Positions 1 through 7,210 of a DNA stretch of 64,000 nt are shown here, piece after piece. The DNA comes from Pseudomonas tumuqii (GTDB lineage Bacteria > Pseudomonadota > Gammaproteobacteria > Pseudomonadales > Pseudomonadaceae). Both the position numbers and the translations under genes were made by a program. The notes below the pieces were generated by a model that was given only the letters and a program-made list of their open reading frames with translations, did no database searches and was not told the origin of the DNA. The stretch is taken from the NCBI RefSeq assembly GCF_013184545.1, contig NZ_JAAOJA010000010.1:1-64000 (forward strand), given 5' to 3'. Position 1 is the first letter of the stretch; each line of letters starts with the position of its first letter.

Positions 1-119
1 TCGACGTCGGTGACCGTGGCGTTCTGCGCCTTGTCGGCGAAGATCGGGTGGATCTGGCCGACGCCGCGCGGGACGGCGGCGCTGCGGCGTTGCATCAGGG
101 ATTCGTTGGTCTTGCTCAT
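1..119 (-). CDS. gabT: 4-aminobutyrate (5-aminovalerate) aminotransferase, N-terminal part
   Basis: Only the first 39 residues lie in the window. They read MSKTNESLMQRRSAAVPRGV and continue through a GQIHPIFADKARNATVTDVE segment, which is the characteristic N-terminus of Pseudomonas GabT/DavT. The enzyme is a class III PLP aminotransferase that moves the amino group of GABA or 5-aminovalerate to 2-oxoglutarate. The PLP lysine and the rest of the fold lie beyond the left edge. It is the last visible gene of the minus-strand agtABCD-gabD-gabT array, which fits its role after uptake. A hairpin and a palindromic element separate it from gabD. Identity is from the N-terminus alone. Confidence 0.85.
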   Translation of the reverse strand, partial: MSKTNESLMQRRSAAVPRGVGQIHPIFADKAQNATVTDV

Positions 120-152
120 GCTGTCCTCATCGGAATTGCAGGTTGTTCAGAT

Positions 153-180
153 GGTGGAAGACGCTTCGCGGTCTTCCACC
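153..180 (-). repeat. REP-like hairpin between gabD and gabT
   Basis: Perfect 10-base arms GGTGGAAGAC and GTCTTCCACC enclose an 8-base loop. No T-tract follows, so it is more likely a REP-type or mRNA-stabilising hairpin than a terminator. The neighbouring CTACGG/CCGTAGG flank resembles intergenic repeats often seen in Pseudomonas. Confidence 0.6.
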
Positions 181-216
181 CTACGGATTTAGGGCAACGC
201 TTTTGCTGCAATTTAT

Positions 217-335
217 AGAGCGTAGCGAGCGAAGGTCAGACAAGGCGGCCGGGGTCGGAAAAAGCGGAGTTGGCTGTTGCCAATGAGCATTTTTCCGACC
301 CAGGCCAACGCCGTATGGCCGAGCGCAGTAGCTCT
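217..335. repeat. palindromic intergenic element (copy 1)
   Basis: An imperfect palindrome fills the gabD-gabT gap. Its core arms are GGGTCGGAAAAA (252-263) and TTTTTCCGACCC (290-301), a perfect 12-base match, with a smaller TTGG/CCAA stem (270-273/280-283) at the centre. Short AGAGC/GCTCT ends mark its limits. It shares layout and flanking blocks (CAAGGCG, CAACGC) with the larger element at 2702-2881. It abuts the gabD stop codon. Confidence 0.6.
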
Positions 336-1792
336 TAGATCCCCAGACAGAGGTATTTGATTTCCAGGTATTCATCCAGACCGTATTTCGAACCTTCACG
401 GCCCAGGCCCGAGGATTTCATGCCGCCGAACGGCGCCACCTCGGTGGAGATCACCCCGGTATTGATGCCGACCATGCCGTACTCCAGGGCCTCGGCCACG
501 CGGAACACCCGACCGAGGTCGCGGGCGTAGAAGTAGGCGGCCAGGCCGAATTCGGTGTCGTTGGCCTGTCGGATCACCTCGGCCTCGTCGCTGAAACGGA
601 ACAGCGGCGCCAGCGGACCGAAGGTTTCCTCGCGCGCCACGGCCATCTCGGCGGTCACGCCGCTGACGATGGTCGGCTCGAAGAAATTGCCGCCCAGGCG
701 GTTGCCGCCGGTGACCAGGGTCGCGCCCTTGGCCAGGGCATCGGCCAGATGGCGCTGGACCTTGGCCACCGCCTCGGCGTTGATCAGCGGCCCGGTGGTG
801 ATGCCCTCCTGCATGCCGTTACCGACCCGGAGCTTGGCCACCGCCACCTGCAATTTGGCGGCGAAGGCCTCATAGACGCCGTCCTGCACATACAGGCGGT
901 TGGCGCAGACGCAGGTCTGCCCGGCGTTGCGGTACTTGGAGATGATCGCCCCTTCGACGGCCGCATCCAGATCGGCGTCGTCGAACACGATAAAGGGCGC
1001 GTTGCCGCCCAGCTCCAGCGAGAGCTTCTTCAGGGTCGGCGCGCACTGCTGCATCAGCTGGATGCCGACGCCGGTGGAACCGGTGAACGACAGCTTGCGC
1101 ACGATGGGATTCTCGCACAGCTCGGCGCCCACCTCGCGGCTGGCGTGCACGTCGGCCGTGATCACGCTGAGCAGCCCGGCGGGTATGCCGGCGCGCTCGG
1201 CCAGATGGGCCAGGGCCAGGGCCGAGAACGGTGTCTGCGGCGCCGGCTTGAGCACCATGGCACAGCCCACCGCCAGGGCCGGACCGGCCTTGCGGGTGAT
1301 CATGGCGCTGGGGAAGTTCCACGGCGTGATGGCCGCGGTGACGCCCACCGGCTCCTTCTGCACCAGGATGCGCTTGTCCATGGCATGGGCCGGAATCAGA
1401 TCGCCATAGGCGCGCTTGGCCTCCTCGGCGAACCACTCGATAAAGGAGGCGGCGTAGGCGATCTCCCCGCGGGCCTCGGCCAGCGGTTTGCCCTGCTCAA
1501 AGGTCATGATCCGCGCCAGGTCTTCCTGGTTGACCATGATCAGCTCGAACCACTGGCGCAGGCGATTGGCCCGCTCCTTGGCGGTCAGCGCGCGCCAGGC
1601 CGGCTGGGCGGCTTGCGCGGCGGCGATGGCGCGACGAGTTTCGTCACGGCCCATGTTCGGCACGCTGCCGATCTTTTCAGCATTGGCCGGATTGAAGATC
1701 TCGGTACGCGCGCCGCTGTCGGCTTCGCACCACTGGCCGTTCACAAAGGCCTGCTGACGCAGCAGGCTGGGGTCCTTCAACTCAAGGCTCAT
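335..1792 (-). CDS. gabD: NADP-dependent succinate (glutarate) semialdehyde dehydrogenase
   Basis: This 485-residue aldehyde dehydrogenase has full family length. Visible family features are the substrate/cofactor loop PWNF (N159), the FTGSTGVG cofactor motif (about 236-243), the general base in LELGGNAP (E260) and the catalytic cysteine in NAGQTCVC (C294). GabD oxidises succinate semialdehyde to succinate. In pseudomonads the same pair (DavD/DavT) also turns glutarate semialdehyde into glutarate during lysine breakdown. It starts 25 bases after agtD ends and precedes gabT, so it is probably co-transcribed with the importer. Which of the two substrates matters most cannot be read from sequence. 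Confidence 0.95.
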   Translation of the reverse strand: MSLELKDPSLLRQQAFVNGQWCEADSGARTEIFNPANAEKIGSVPNMGRDETRRAIAAAQAAQPAWRALTAKERANRLRQWFELIMVNQEDLARIMTFEQGKPLAEARGEIAYAASFIEWFAEEAKRAYGDLIPAHAMDKRILVQKEPVGVTAAITPWNFPSAMITRKAGPALAVGCAMVLKPAPQTPFSALALAHLAERAGIPAGLLSVITADVHASREVGAELCENPIVRKLSFTGSTGVGIQLMQQCAPTLKKLSLELGGNAPFIVFDDADLDAAVEGAIISKYRNAGQTCVCANRLYVQDGVYEAFAAKLQVAVAKLRVGNGMQEGITTGPLINAEAVAKVQRHLADALAKGATLVTGGNRLGGNFFEPTIVSGVTAEMAVAREETFGPLAPLFRFSDEAEVIRQANDTEFGLAAYFYARDLGRVFRVAEALEYGMVGINTGVISTEVAPFGGMKSSGLGREGSKYGLDEYLEIKYLCLGI

Positions 1793-1817
1793 GCGGGCTC
1801 TCTTGTTCGTTGGGCGA

Positions 1818-2645
1818 TCAGGTGGGTTGCTGGGTGCGCAGTTTCTCGCTGCGCCCGCGCAGCCATTCCAGGGTCAGCAGCAGCAGGATGGAGAAGCCGA
1901 TCAGCAGGGTCGCCGCCGCGGCGATGGTCGGCGACAGGTTCTCGCGGATGCCGCTGAACATCTGCCGCGGCAGAGTGGCCTGCTCGGGGCCGGCGAGGAA
2001 CAGGGTCACCACCACCTCGTCGAAGGAGGTGGCGAAGGCGAACAGCGCGCCACTGATCACCCCCGGGGCGATCAGCGGCAGGGTCACCCGGTGGAACGCG
2101 GTCAGCGGCGAGGCGCCTAGGCTGGCCGCGGCACGCACCAGGTTCTGGTTGAAACCCTGCAGGGTGGCCGACACCGTGATGATGACGAAGGGCACGCCCA
2201 ACACCGCATGCACCACGATCAGCGACAAGTAGCTGTTGCCCAGGCCCAGCGGAGCGAAGAACAGGTAGCTGGCCACCCCGACGATCACCACCGGCACCAC
2301 CATGGGCGAAATCAGCAGGCTCATCACCAGCGCCTTGCCGCGGAACTCACCGCGGGTCAGGCCGATCGCCGCCAGGGTGCCGAAGACCATGGCCAGCACG
2401 GTGGCGGCCGGGGCGATGATCAGGCTGTTCTTCAGCGAGCGCATCCAGTCGGCGGACATGAAGAAGTCTTCATACCAGCGCAGGGAAAAGCCCTGCAGCG
2501 GGTAGACCAGGAAGCTGCCGGAGTTGAACGACAGCGGGATGATCACCAGCACCGGCAGGATCAGGAACAGCAGCACCAGTGCGCAGAGGCTGCGCAGGCT
2601 GTAGTACCAGATGCGCTCGACGGGTGACAGGTAGGGGCTCAGCAT
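1818..2645 (-). CDS. agtD: ABC transporter inner-membrane permease, PotC type
   Basis: A 275-residue permease with about six hydrophobic segments. The EAA-like cytoplasmic loop RAAASLGASPLTAFHRVTLP (about 173-192) contacts the ATPase. It is the size and type of PotC-family subunits of polyamine-like importers. It sits last in the agtA-B-C-D order and is followed at 25 bases by gabD. By position next to AgtSR it should be AgtD of the GABA/5-aminovalerate importer. The 235-base gap from agtC holds a large palindromic element, which may lower its expression relative to agtC or stabilise the upstream message. Confidence 0.85.
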   Translation of the reverse strand: MLSPYLSPVERIWYYSLRSLCALVLLFLILPVLVIIPLSFNSGSFLVYPLQGFSLRWYEDFFMSADWMRSLKNSLIIAPAATVLAMVFGTLAAIGLTRGEFRGKALVMSLLISPMVVPVVIVGVASYLFFAPLGLGNSYLSLIVVHAVLGVPFVIITVSATLQGFNQNLVRAAASLGASPLTAFHRVTLPLIAPGVISGALFAFATSFDEVVVTLFLAGPEQATLPRQMFSGIRENLSPTIAAAATLLIGFSILLLLTLEWLRGRSEKLRTQQPT

Positions 2646-2701
2646 AGATCTCTCTCCATCCTAAGGTTGCCCTCGCCCAGCGGACGAGGATGACAGGGGT
2701 C

Positions 2702-2881
2702 AGAGGCTGTGAAAAAAACCGAAGGCCGTCGCGAGGACGCCGCCGGGCGAGCGAAACAAGGCGCGCTACGTGAAAACGAGGGAGTTTGGCGGGCCAAATG
2801 ACCGAAGTTTTTGCGTAGCGCAACGCAGTTGCAGCCGCCCGGCGACGGCCGCAGCAGGCAAGCGCTTTTTTCACAGCCTCT
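2702..2881. repeat. 180-bp palindromic element with 16-bp terminal inverted repeats (copy 2)
   Basis: Ends are AGAGGCTGTGAAAAAA (2702-2717) and its exact inverse (2866-2881). Nested inside are GGCCGTCGC/GCGACGGCC-type arms, GCGCTACG (2763-2770) against CGTAGCGC, and a central TTTGGC/GCCAAA stem. Almost the whole element can fold on itself, like a MITE or a very long REP. Its right end overlaps the first base of the agtC stop codon. There is no transposase and no obvious target duplication. Confidence 0.75.
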
Positions 2882-4134
2882 CATGCCAGACGCAACCGGC
2901 TGGCGCCGACCAGCCAGCTGTACACCACGTAAAGCACCAGGGTGGCGCCCAGCAGCAGGCCGCCGAGGGCCGTGGCCATGCCCCAGTTGATGGTGGTGTT
3001 GGTATAGAAGGCGACGAAATAGCTGATCATCTGGTCGCTCGGGCTGCCCAGCAGCGCCGGGGTGATGTAGTAGCCGATCGACAGGATGAACACCAGCAGG
3101 CAGCCGGCGCCGACCCCGGCCAGGGTCTGCGGGAAGTACACCCGCCAGAAGCTGGCGAAGGGGTGGCAGCCCAGCGACACCGCCGCGCGCATGTAGGTGG
3201 GCGAGATGCCCTTCATCACACTGTAGATCGGCAGGATCATGAACGGCAGCATGATGTGGACCATGGCGATGTACACCCCACTGCGGTTGAACACCAGCTG
3301 CAGGGGTTCGTCGATGATGCCCAGCGACAGCAGTGCACCATTGATCAGGCCACCGGACTGCAACAGCACGATCCAGGCCGCCACCCGCACCAGGATCGAG
3401 GTCCAGAACGGCAGCAGCACCAGGATCATCAGCAGGTTGCTCTGCCGGGTCGGCAGGTTGGCCAACAGATAGGCCAGCGGGTAGGCCAGCACCAGGCAGA
3501 TGGCGGTGATCACCAGACTCATCCAGAAGGTGCGCACGAAAATGTCCAGGTAGATGGCCTGGTCCGGGGTGGCACTGGCCAGCTCGCCGAGATCGTCGAT
3601 GCGATGGTCGAGGGCCGCCAGCAGGTAATAGGGGGTGACGCTCGAACTGTTGCGCCGGATCACCTGCCAATAGGCCGGGTCGCCCCAACGCTCGTCCAGG
3701 CTTTCCAGGGCGTCCTTGTAGGACTCCGGTTCGCTGGCGAAGGGCAGCGCCCGGGCGGTGCTGCTGATCAGACTGCGAAAGCCGGCCAGCTCCATGTTCA
3801 GCCGCTTGGACAGATCACCCAGGCTGCGCTGCTTGCGCGCCTCGACGATATCCAGGCTCACGGCGCGATAGACCGCCTCGCTCGGCAGTGCCTTGCCGTT
3901 CCACTCGGCGATGGCCTCGACGGTAAGCGGCAGGCTGGCGACCACTTCCGGGTTGTCCACGCTGCGCCAGAGCAAGGCACCGATGGGCACCAGGAAGGTC
4001 AGCAGGAGAAACACCAGCAGGGGCAGGATCAGCGCCTTGGACTTCAGCCGATTGAAGCGTTCGGCGCGGGCCAGACGCTGCTTGAGACTGGGGCTGGTGA
4101 TGGGCAGGTCGGTGACAGGCATTACGCTGGCCAT
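2881..4134 (-). CDS. agtC: ABC transporter inner-membrane permease, PotB type
   Basis: This 417-residue permease is longer than classical PotB (about 275-320). The extra length is an approximately 150-residue hydrophilic region between the first membrane segment and the second, as in a subgroup of polyamine/opine importers. The EAA-type loop is RAAVSLGCHPFASFWRVYFP. I chose the ATG at 4134 because GCGGAG lies 6 bases upstream; an in-frame start 17 codons earlier lacks a good site. It pairs with AgtD to form the channel. It follows agtB after a strong hairpin (4188-4207), which should make its transcript scarcer than that of the binding protein. Confidence 0.87.
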   Translation of the reverse strand: MASVMPVTDLPITSPSLKQRLARAERFNRLKSKALILPLLVFLLLTFLVPIGALLWRSVDNPEVVASLPLTVEAIAEWNGKALPSEAVYRAVSLDIVEARKQRSLGDLSKRLNMELAGFRSLISSTARALPFASEPESYKDALESLDERWGDPAYWQVIRRNSSSVTPYYLLAALDHRIDDLGELASATPDQAIYLDIFVRTFWMSLVITAICLVLAYPLAYLLANLPTRQSNLLMILVLLPFWTSILVRVAAWIVLLQSGGLINGALLSLGIIDEPLQLVFNRSGVYIAMVHIMLPFMILPIYSVMKGISPTYMRAAVSLGCHPFASFWRVYFPQTLAGVGAGCLLVFILSIGYYITPALLGSPSDQMISYFVAFYTNTTINWGMATALGGLLLGATLVLYVVYSWLVGASRLRLA

Positions 4135-4179
4135 GGAAAACTCCGCATGCAACGGCCGCACTAGGCGACGGGTAAACAC

Positions 4180-4208
4180 AGGCAAAGCCCCGGCCTTGCG
4201 GCCGGGGT
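4180..4208 (-). terminator. hairpin between agtB and agtC (attenuator or mRNA stabiliser)
   Basis: On the minus strand CCCCGGCC-GCAA-GGCCGGGG is followed by CTTTGCC. The 8-bp GC stem is strong but the T-run is weak, so partial termination is expected. Such structures are common just after binding-protein genes in ABC operons. Confidence 0.65.
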
Positions 4209-4218
4209 CAGGGTGGCT

Positions 4219-5253
4219 TTAGTTGCGCGCAGCCCAGGCGTTGAAGCGCTGTTCCAGCTGCTCGCCGTAGTCGGCCCAGAAGGTCACGTCGATGGCTACT
4301 TGATCCTTGATGTTTTCAGGTGTGGTCGGCATCACGTTCAGGCGCTCGGGCGCCAGCAGGTCGATGGCCTGCTTCTTGGCCGGGCCGTAGGCGATGTTTT
4401 CGGCGAAGACTTTCTGCGGCTCCGCTTGCACCGAGAAGGCGATGAACTGCTTGGCTTCTTCCTGATTCTTCGCACCACGCGGGATGGCCCAGGAATCGAA
4501 GTCGTAGATGCCACCGTTCCACACCACCTGCAGGTTGCTCTCGGCCTGCACCGCGGCGATCCGACCGTTGTAGGCCGAACTCATGACCACGTCGCCCGAG
4601 GCCAGGTACTGCGGCGGCTGGGCGCCGGCTTCCCACCACTGGATATGCGGCTTGAGCTCATCCAGCTTGCGGAAGGCCCGGTCGACGCCGTCACGGGTGG
4701 CCAGCACCTTGTACACCTCGGTCGGCGCCACGCCATCGGCCATCAGGGCGAATTCCAGGGTGTACTTGGCGCCCTTGCGCAGGCCGCGCTTGCCGGGGAA
4801 TTTCTTCACGTCCCAGAAGTCGACCCAACCGGTCGGTGCGCCGCTGAGCTTGTCGGCGTTGTAGGCGAGCACCGTCGACCAGACGAAGAAGCCCACGCCA
4901 CACGGCTGGATAGCGCCGTCGATGAAATCGTCCGGGTTGCCGAACAGCGCCGGATCGAGCGGCTCGAACAAGCCCTCGTCACAGCCGCGGGCCAGCTCGG
5001 GCGATTCCACTTCGATCAGGTTCCAGTTCACGCTGTTGGTGTCGACCATGGCCTTGACCTTGGCCATCTCGCCGTTGTACTCGCCGGCCAGGATCTTGTT
5101 GCCGGTGCTCTTCTCGAAGGGCTCGTAGAAGGCCTTGACCTGCGCCTCCTTGCTCGCGCCGCCGAACGAAATCGCAGTCAGATCGGCCGCCACCGCCGGA
5201 ACTGCAAGGGCCACCCCAACGGCCAGGGCCGCCAACTTCAGGGATCTCGACAT
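4219..5253 (-). CDS. agtB: periplasmic substrate-binding protein of the Agt importer
   Basis: A 344-residue PotD/PotF-type extracellular binding protein. The N-terminus MSRSLKLAALAVGVALAVPA plus VAADL is a Sec signal peptide with cleavage after about residue 22. Start at 5253 is fixed by AGAGGAG 8-12 bases upstream; the longer in-frame ATG has none. The mature protein shows the typical YNGEMAKVKAMV and SSAYNGRI binding-cleft regions of the family. It would deliver GABA or 5-aminovalerate to AgtC/AgtD. The leader has an AACAACAA tract that overlaps the start codon, a candidate Crc/Hfq site. The substrate is inferred from AgtSR and gabDT linkage. Confidence 0.9.
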   Translation of the reverse strand: MSRSLKLAALAVGVALAVPAVAADLTAISFGGASKEAQVKAFYEPFEKSTGNKILAGEYNGEMAKVKAMVDTNSVNWNLIEVESPELARGCDEGLFEPLDPALFGNPDDFIDGAIQPCGVGFFVWSTVLAYNADKLSGAPTGWVDFWDVKKFPGKRGLRKGAKYTLEFALMADGVAPTEVYKVLATRDGVDRAFRKLDELKPHIQWWEAGAQPPQYLASGDVVMSSAYNGRIAAVQAESNLQVVWNGGIYDFDSWAIPRGAKNQEEAKQFIAFSVQAEPQKVFAENIAYGPAKKQAIDLLAPERLNVMPTTPENIKDQVAIDVTFWADYGEQLEQRFNAWAARN

Positions 5254-5306
5254 TGTTGTTATCTCCTCTGTGTCACATGGGTAAGGATGAAGCACTGTTT
5301 GTAGGG

Positions 5307-6416
5307 TCAGTCCGGCTGCTGTGGATCGAGGGCGCGGACGTGCTCGACCTGCCAGCCGAGCGGCACCAGATCGCCAACGGCCAGAACGGAATCGAGCTCG
5401 GCCACCGGCTGTTTGATGTAGAAATCGCTTTTGCCGCAGACCTCCATGCGAATGCGCACGTGGTCGCCCAGGTAGATGAATTCGGCGACGCGCCCGGAGA
5501 AGCGGTTCGGGCAGGCCTCGCTGTGGCCGTTCAGGCGAATCCGCTCGGGACGTACCGACAGGGTCACCGGCTCGCCCGGCTGGCCGACATTGACCGCCAG
5601 CGCCTCGACCCGCTCGCCACGGGCCAGGCCGACCACGCAGCGCTCGCCATCACGGCTGATCAGGTGACCGTTGAGGCGGTTGTTCTCGCCGATGAAGTTA
5701 GCGACGAAGGTATTGCTCGGCTGTTCATAGAGGGTGCGCGGATCGGCGATCTGCTGGATCTCGCCCTGGTGGAATACCGCCACCCGGTCGGACATGGTCA
5801 GCGCCTCGCCCTGGTCGTGGGTGACGTAGACCACGGTCACGCCCAGACGCTGGTGCAGGTGCTTGATCTCCATCTGCATGTGCTCGCGCAACTGCTTGTC
5901 GAGGGCGCCCAGGGGTTCGTCCATCAGCACCAGCTGCGGCTCGAACACCAGGGCGCGGGCCAGGGCCACACGCTGCTGCTGGCCGCCGGAGAGTTGTCCG
6001 GGGTAGCGATTGCGGAAGCTGTCCAGTTGCACCATCGACAGCGCACGCTTGACCCGCTCGCTGGTGTCGGTGCGCGACAGACCGCGCACGGTCAGGGGAA
6101 AGGCCAGGTTCTCGGCCACCGTCATGTGCGGGAACAACGCATAGTTCTGGAACACCATGCCGATGTCGCGCTTGTGCGGTGGCAGCTTGGTCAGCGAGCG
6201 GCCGCCGAGGAGGATTTCCCCGGCGGTGGGGGTTTCGAAACCGGCCAGCATCATCAAGCTGGTGGTCTTGCCCGAACCGGACGGCCCGAGCAGGGTGAGG
6301 AACTCACCCTTGCGGATGTCCAGATTGAGATCCTTGACGATCAGATTCTCGCCGTCGTAGCTCTTCTGCACACCGCGAAAACTCACCAACACATCGTTTG
6401 CCTGAGACTCGGACAT
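5307..6416 (-). CDS. agtA: ABC transporter ATP-binding protein, PotA type
   Basis: A 369-residue ATPase with Walker A GPSGSGKTT (about 45-53), Q-loop VFQNYALFPHMT, signature LSGGQQQRV, Walker B VLMDEPLGALD and switch YVTHDQGEA, then a C-terminal TOBE-like domain (about 280-360). It energises the importer. The ATG at 6416 follows AGGGTG; a GTG one codon upstream is an alternative. It is the first gene of the transporter operon and its upstream region carries three dyads plus a CA-rich motif. It lies 164 bases downstream of agtR, so it probably has its own AgtR-controlled promoter. Confidence 0.93.
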   Translation of the reverse strand: MSESQANDVLVSFRGVQKSYDGENLIVKDLNLDIRKGEFLTLLGPSGSGKTTSLMMLAGFETPTAGEILLGGRSLTKLPPHKRDIGMVFQNYALFPHMTVAENLAFPLTVRGLSRTDTSERVKRALSMVQLDSFRNRYPGQLSGGQQQRVALARALVFEPQLVLMDEPLGALDKQLREHMQMEIKHLHQRLGVTVVYVTHDQGEALTMSDRVAVFHQGEIQQIADPRTLYEQPSNTFVANFIGENNRLNGHLISRDGERCVVGLARGERVEALAVNVGQPGEPVTLSVRPERIRLNGHSEACPNRFSGRVAEFIYLGDHVRIRMEVCGKSDFYIKQPVAELDSVLAVGDLVPLGWQVEHVRALDPQQPD

Positions 6417-6427
6417 CACCGCACCCT

Positions 6428-6435
6428 TTGTTGTT
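6428..6435 (-). promoter_or_regulatory. CA motif in the agtA leader
   Basis: The minus strand reads AACAACAA immediately before the AAGGGTG ribosome site of agtA. AANAANAA is the established Crc/Hfq target in Pseudomonas, so translation of agtA is probably repressed when preferred carbon sources are present. Confidence 0.5.
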
Positions 6436-6546
6436 GTCTGTACCTCGTTGGCTACAGACTAGGGGCAGCGCGGCAGTGAAAAAATCGGGCAGGATGACGA
6501 CCTGTCATCAGATCGACGGAGAGTTTGCTGTAGGCATTGCCCTACA
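6436..6546 (-). promoter_or_regulatory. agtA upstream regulatory region with three dyads
   Basis: Three inverted repeats lie between agtR and agtA: TGTAGGCATTGCCCTACA (6529-6546), GATGAC-N5-GTCATC (6493-6509) and GTCTGTA-N10-TACAGAC (6436-6459). The first has the TAGG-N6-CCTA shape expected of NarL/LuxR-type response-regulator sites and is the best candidate AgtR box. No convincing -35/-10 pair is visible, as expected for an activated promoter. Confidence 0.5.
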
Positions 6547-6580
6547 AAAGCCAAGGACATCCGATGCCCGGCACGCCGGT

Positions 6581-7210
6581 TCACACCAGGCGGTGCTCCA
6601 TGGCATAGCGCACCAGGTCGGCCATCGAGTGCACCCCGAGCTTCTGCATCAGGCGCGCCTTGTGGGTACTCACGGTCTTGTTGCTGATCGCCAGGTGCAG
6701 GGCGATGTCGTTGACCCCTTCGCCGCGCACCAGGCGCTCGAACACCGAGAATTCGCGCTCGGAGAGCTGGGCATGGGGCGGCCGCGAATCGGTCAGGCCG
6801 ACTTCGAAGACCATGCGGTCGGCCAGGTCGGGATCGATGTAGCGGCCACCCCCGGCCACCTTGCGAATGGCGGTGATCAGCAGTGCCGGGTCGCTGTCCT
6901 TGGTCGCATAACCGGCCGCGCCGATCTTCAGCGCGCGGGCGGCCATCTGCGCCTCGTTGTGCATCGACAGCACCAGGATCGCCGGCCCACTGGCCAGCGC
7001 GCGGATCCGTGGAATCGCCTCCAGGCCGTTGACCCCGGGCATGCTGATATCCAGCAGCACCACGTCGCAGGCAGTCTTGCGCAGGCACTCGAGCAACTGC
7101 TCGCCATTGCCGGCCTCGCCCACCACCTCGAGGTCGCGGGCCATGCCGATCAACTGCTTGATGCCTTCACGCACTATGGCGTGGTCCTCAGCCACCATTA
7201 CCCGAATCAC
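6581..7210 (-). CDS. agtR: NarL-type response regulator AgtR
   Basis: A 209-residue regulator: receiver domain (1-120) with acidic pair E8/D9, phosphoacceptor D54 (VLLDISMPG) and a LuxR-type HTH at 143-200 (LSEREFSVFERLVRG, NKTVSTHKARLMQKLG). It starts with GTG at 7210, overlapping the agtS stop (GTGA), with GAGGAGGA upstream, so the two are translationally coupled. AgtSR of P. aeruginosa activates uptake of GABA and 5-aminovalerate and was linked to peptidoglycan-fragment sensing. The position next to agtABCD and the dyad upstream of agtA support the same job here. Confidence 0.9.
   Translation of the reverse strand: MIRVMVAEDHAIVREGIKQLIGMARDLEVVGEAGNGEQLLECLRKTACDVVLLDISMPGVNGLEAIPRIRALASGPAILVLSMHNEAQMAARALKIGAAGYATKDSDPALLITAIRKVAGGGRYIDPDLADRMVFEVGLTDSRPPHAQLSEREFSVFERLVRGEGVNDIALHLAISNKTVSTHKARLMQKLGVHSMADLVRYAMEHRLV

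Noticed and set aside
2702..2881. insertion sequence
   Set aside because: Terminal inverted repeats exist but there is no transposase and no clear target duplication, so only a repeat element is claimed.
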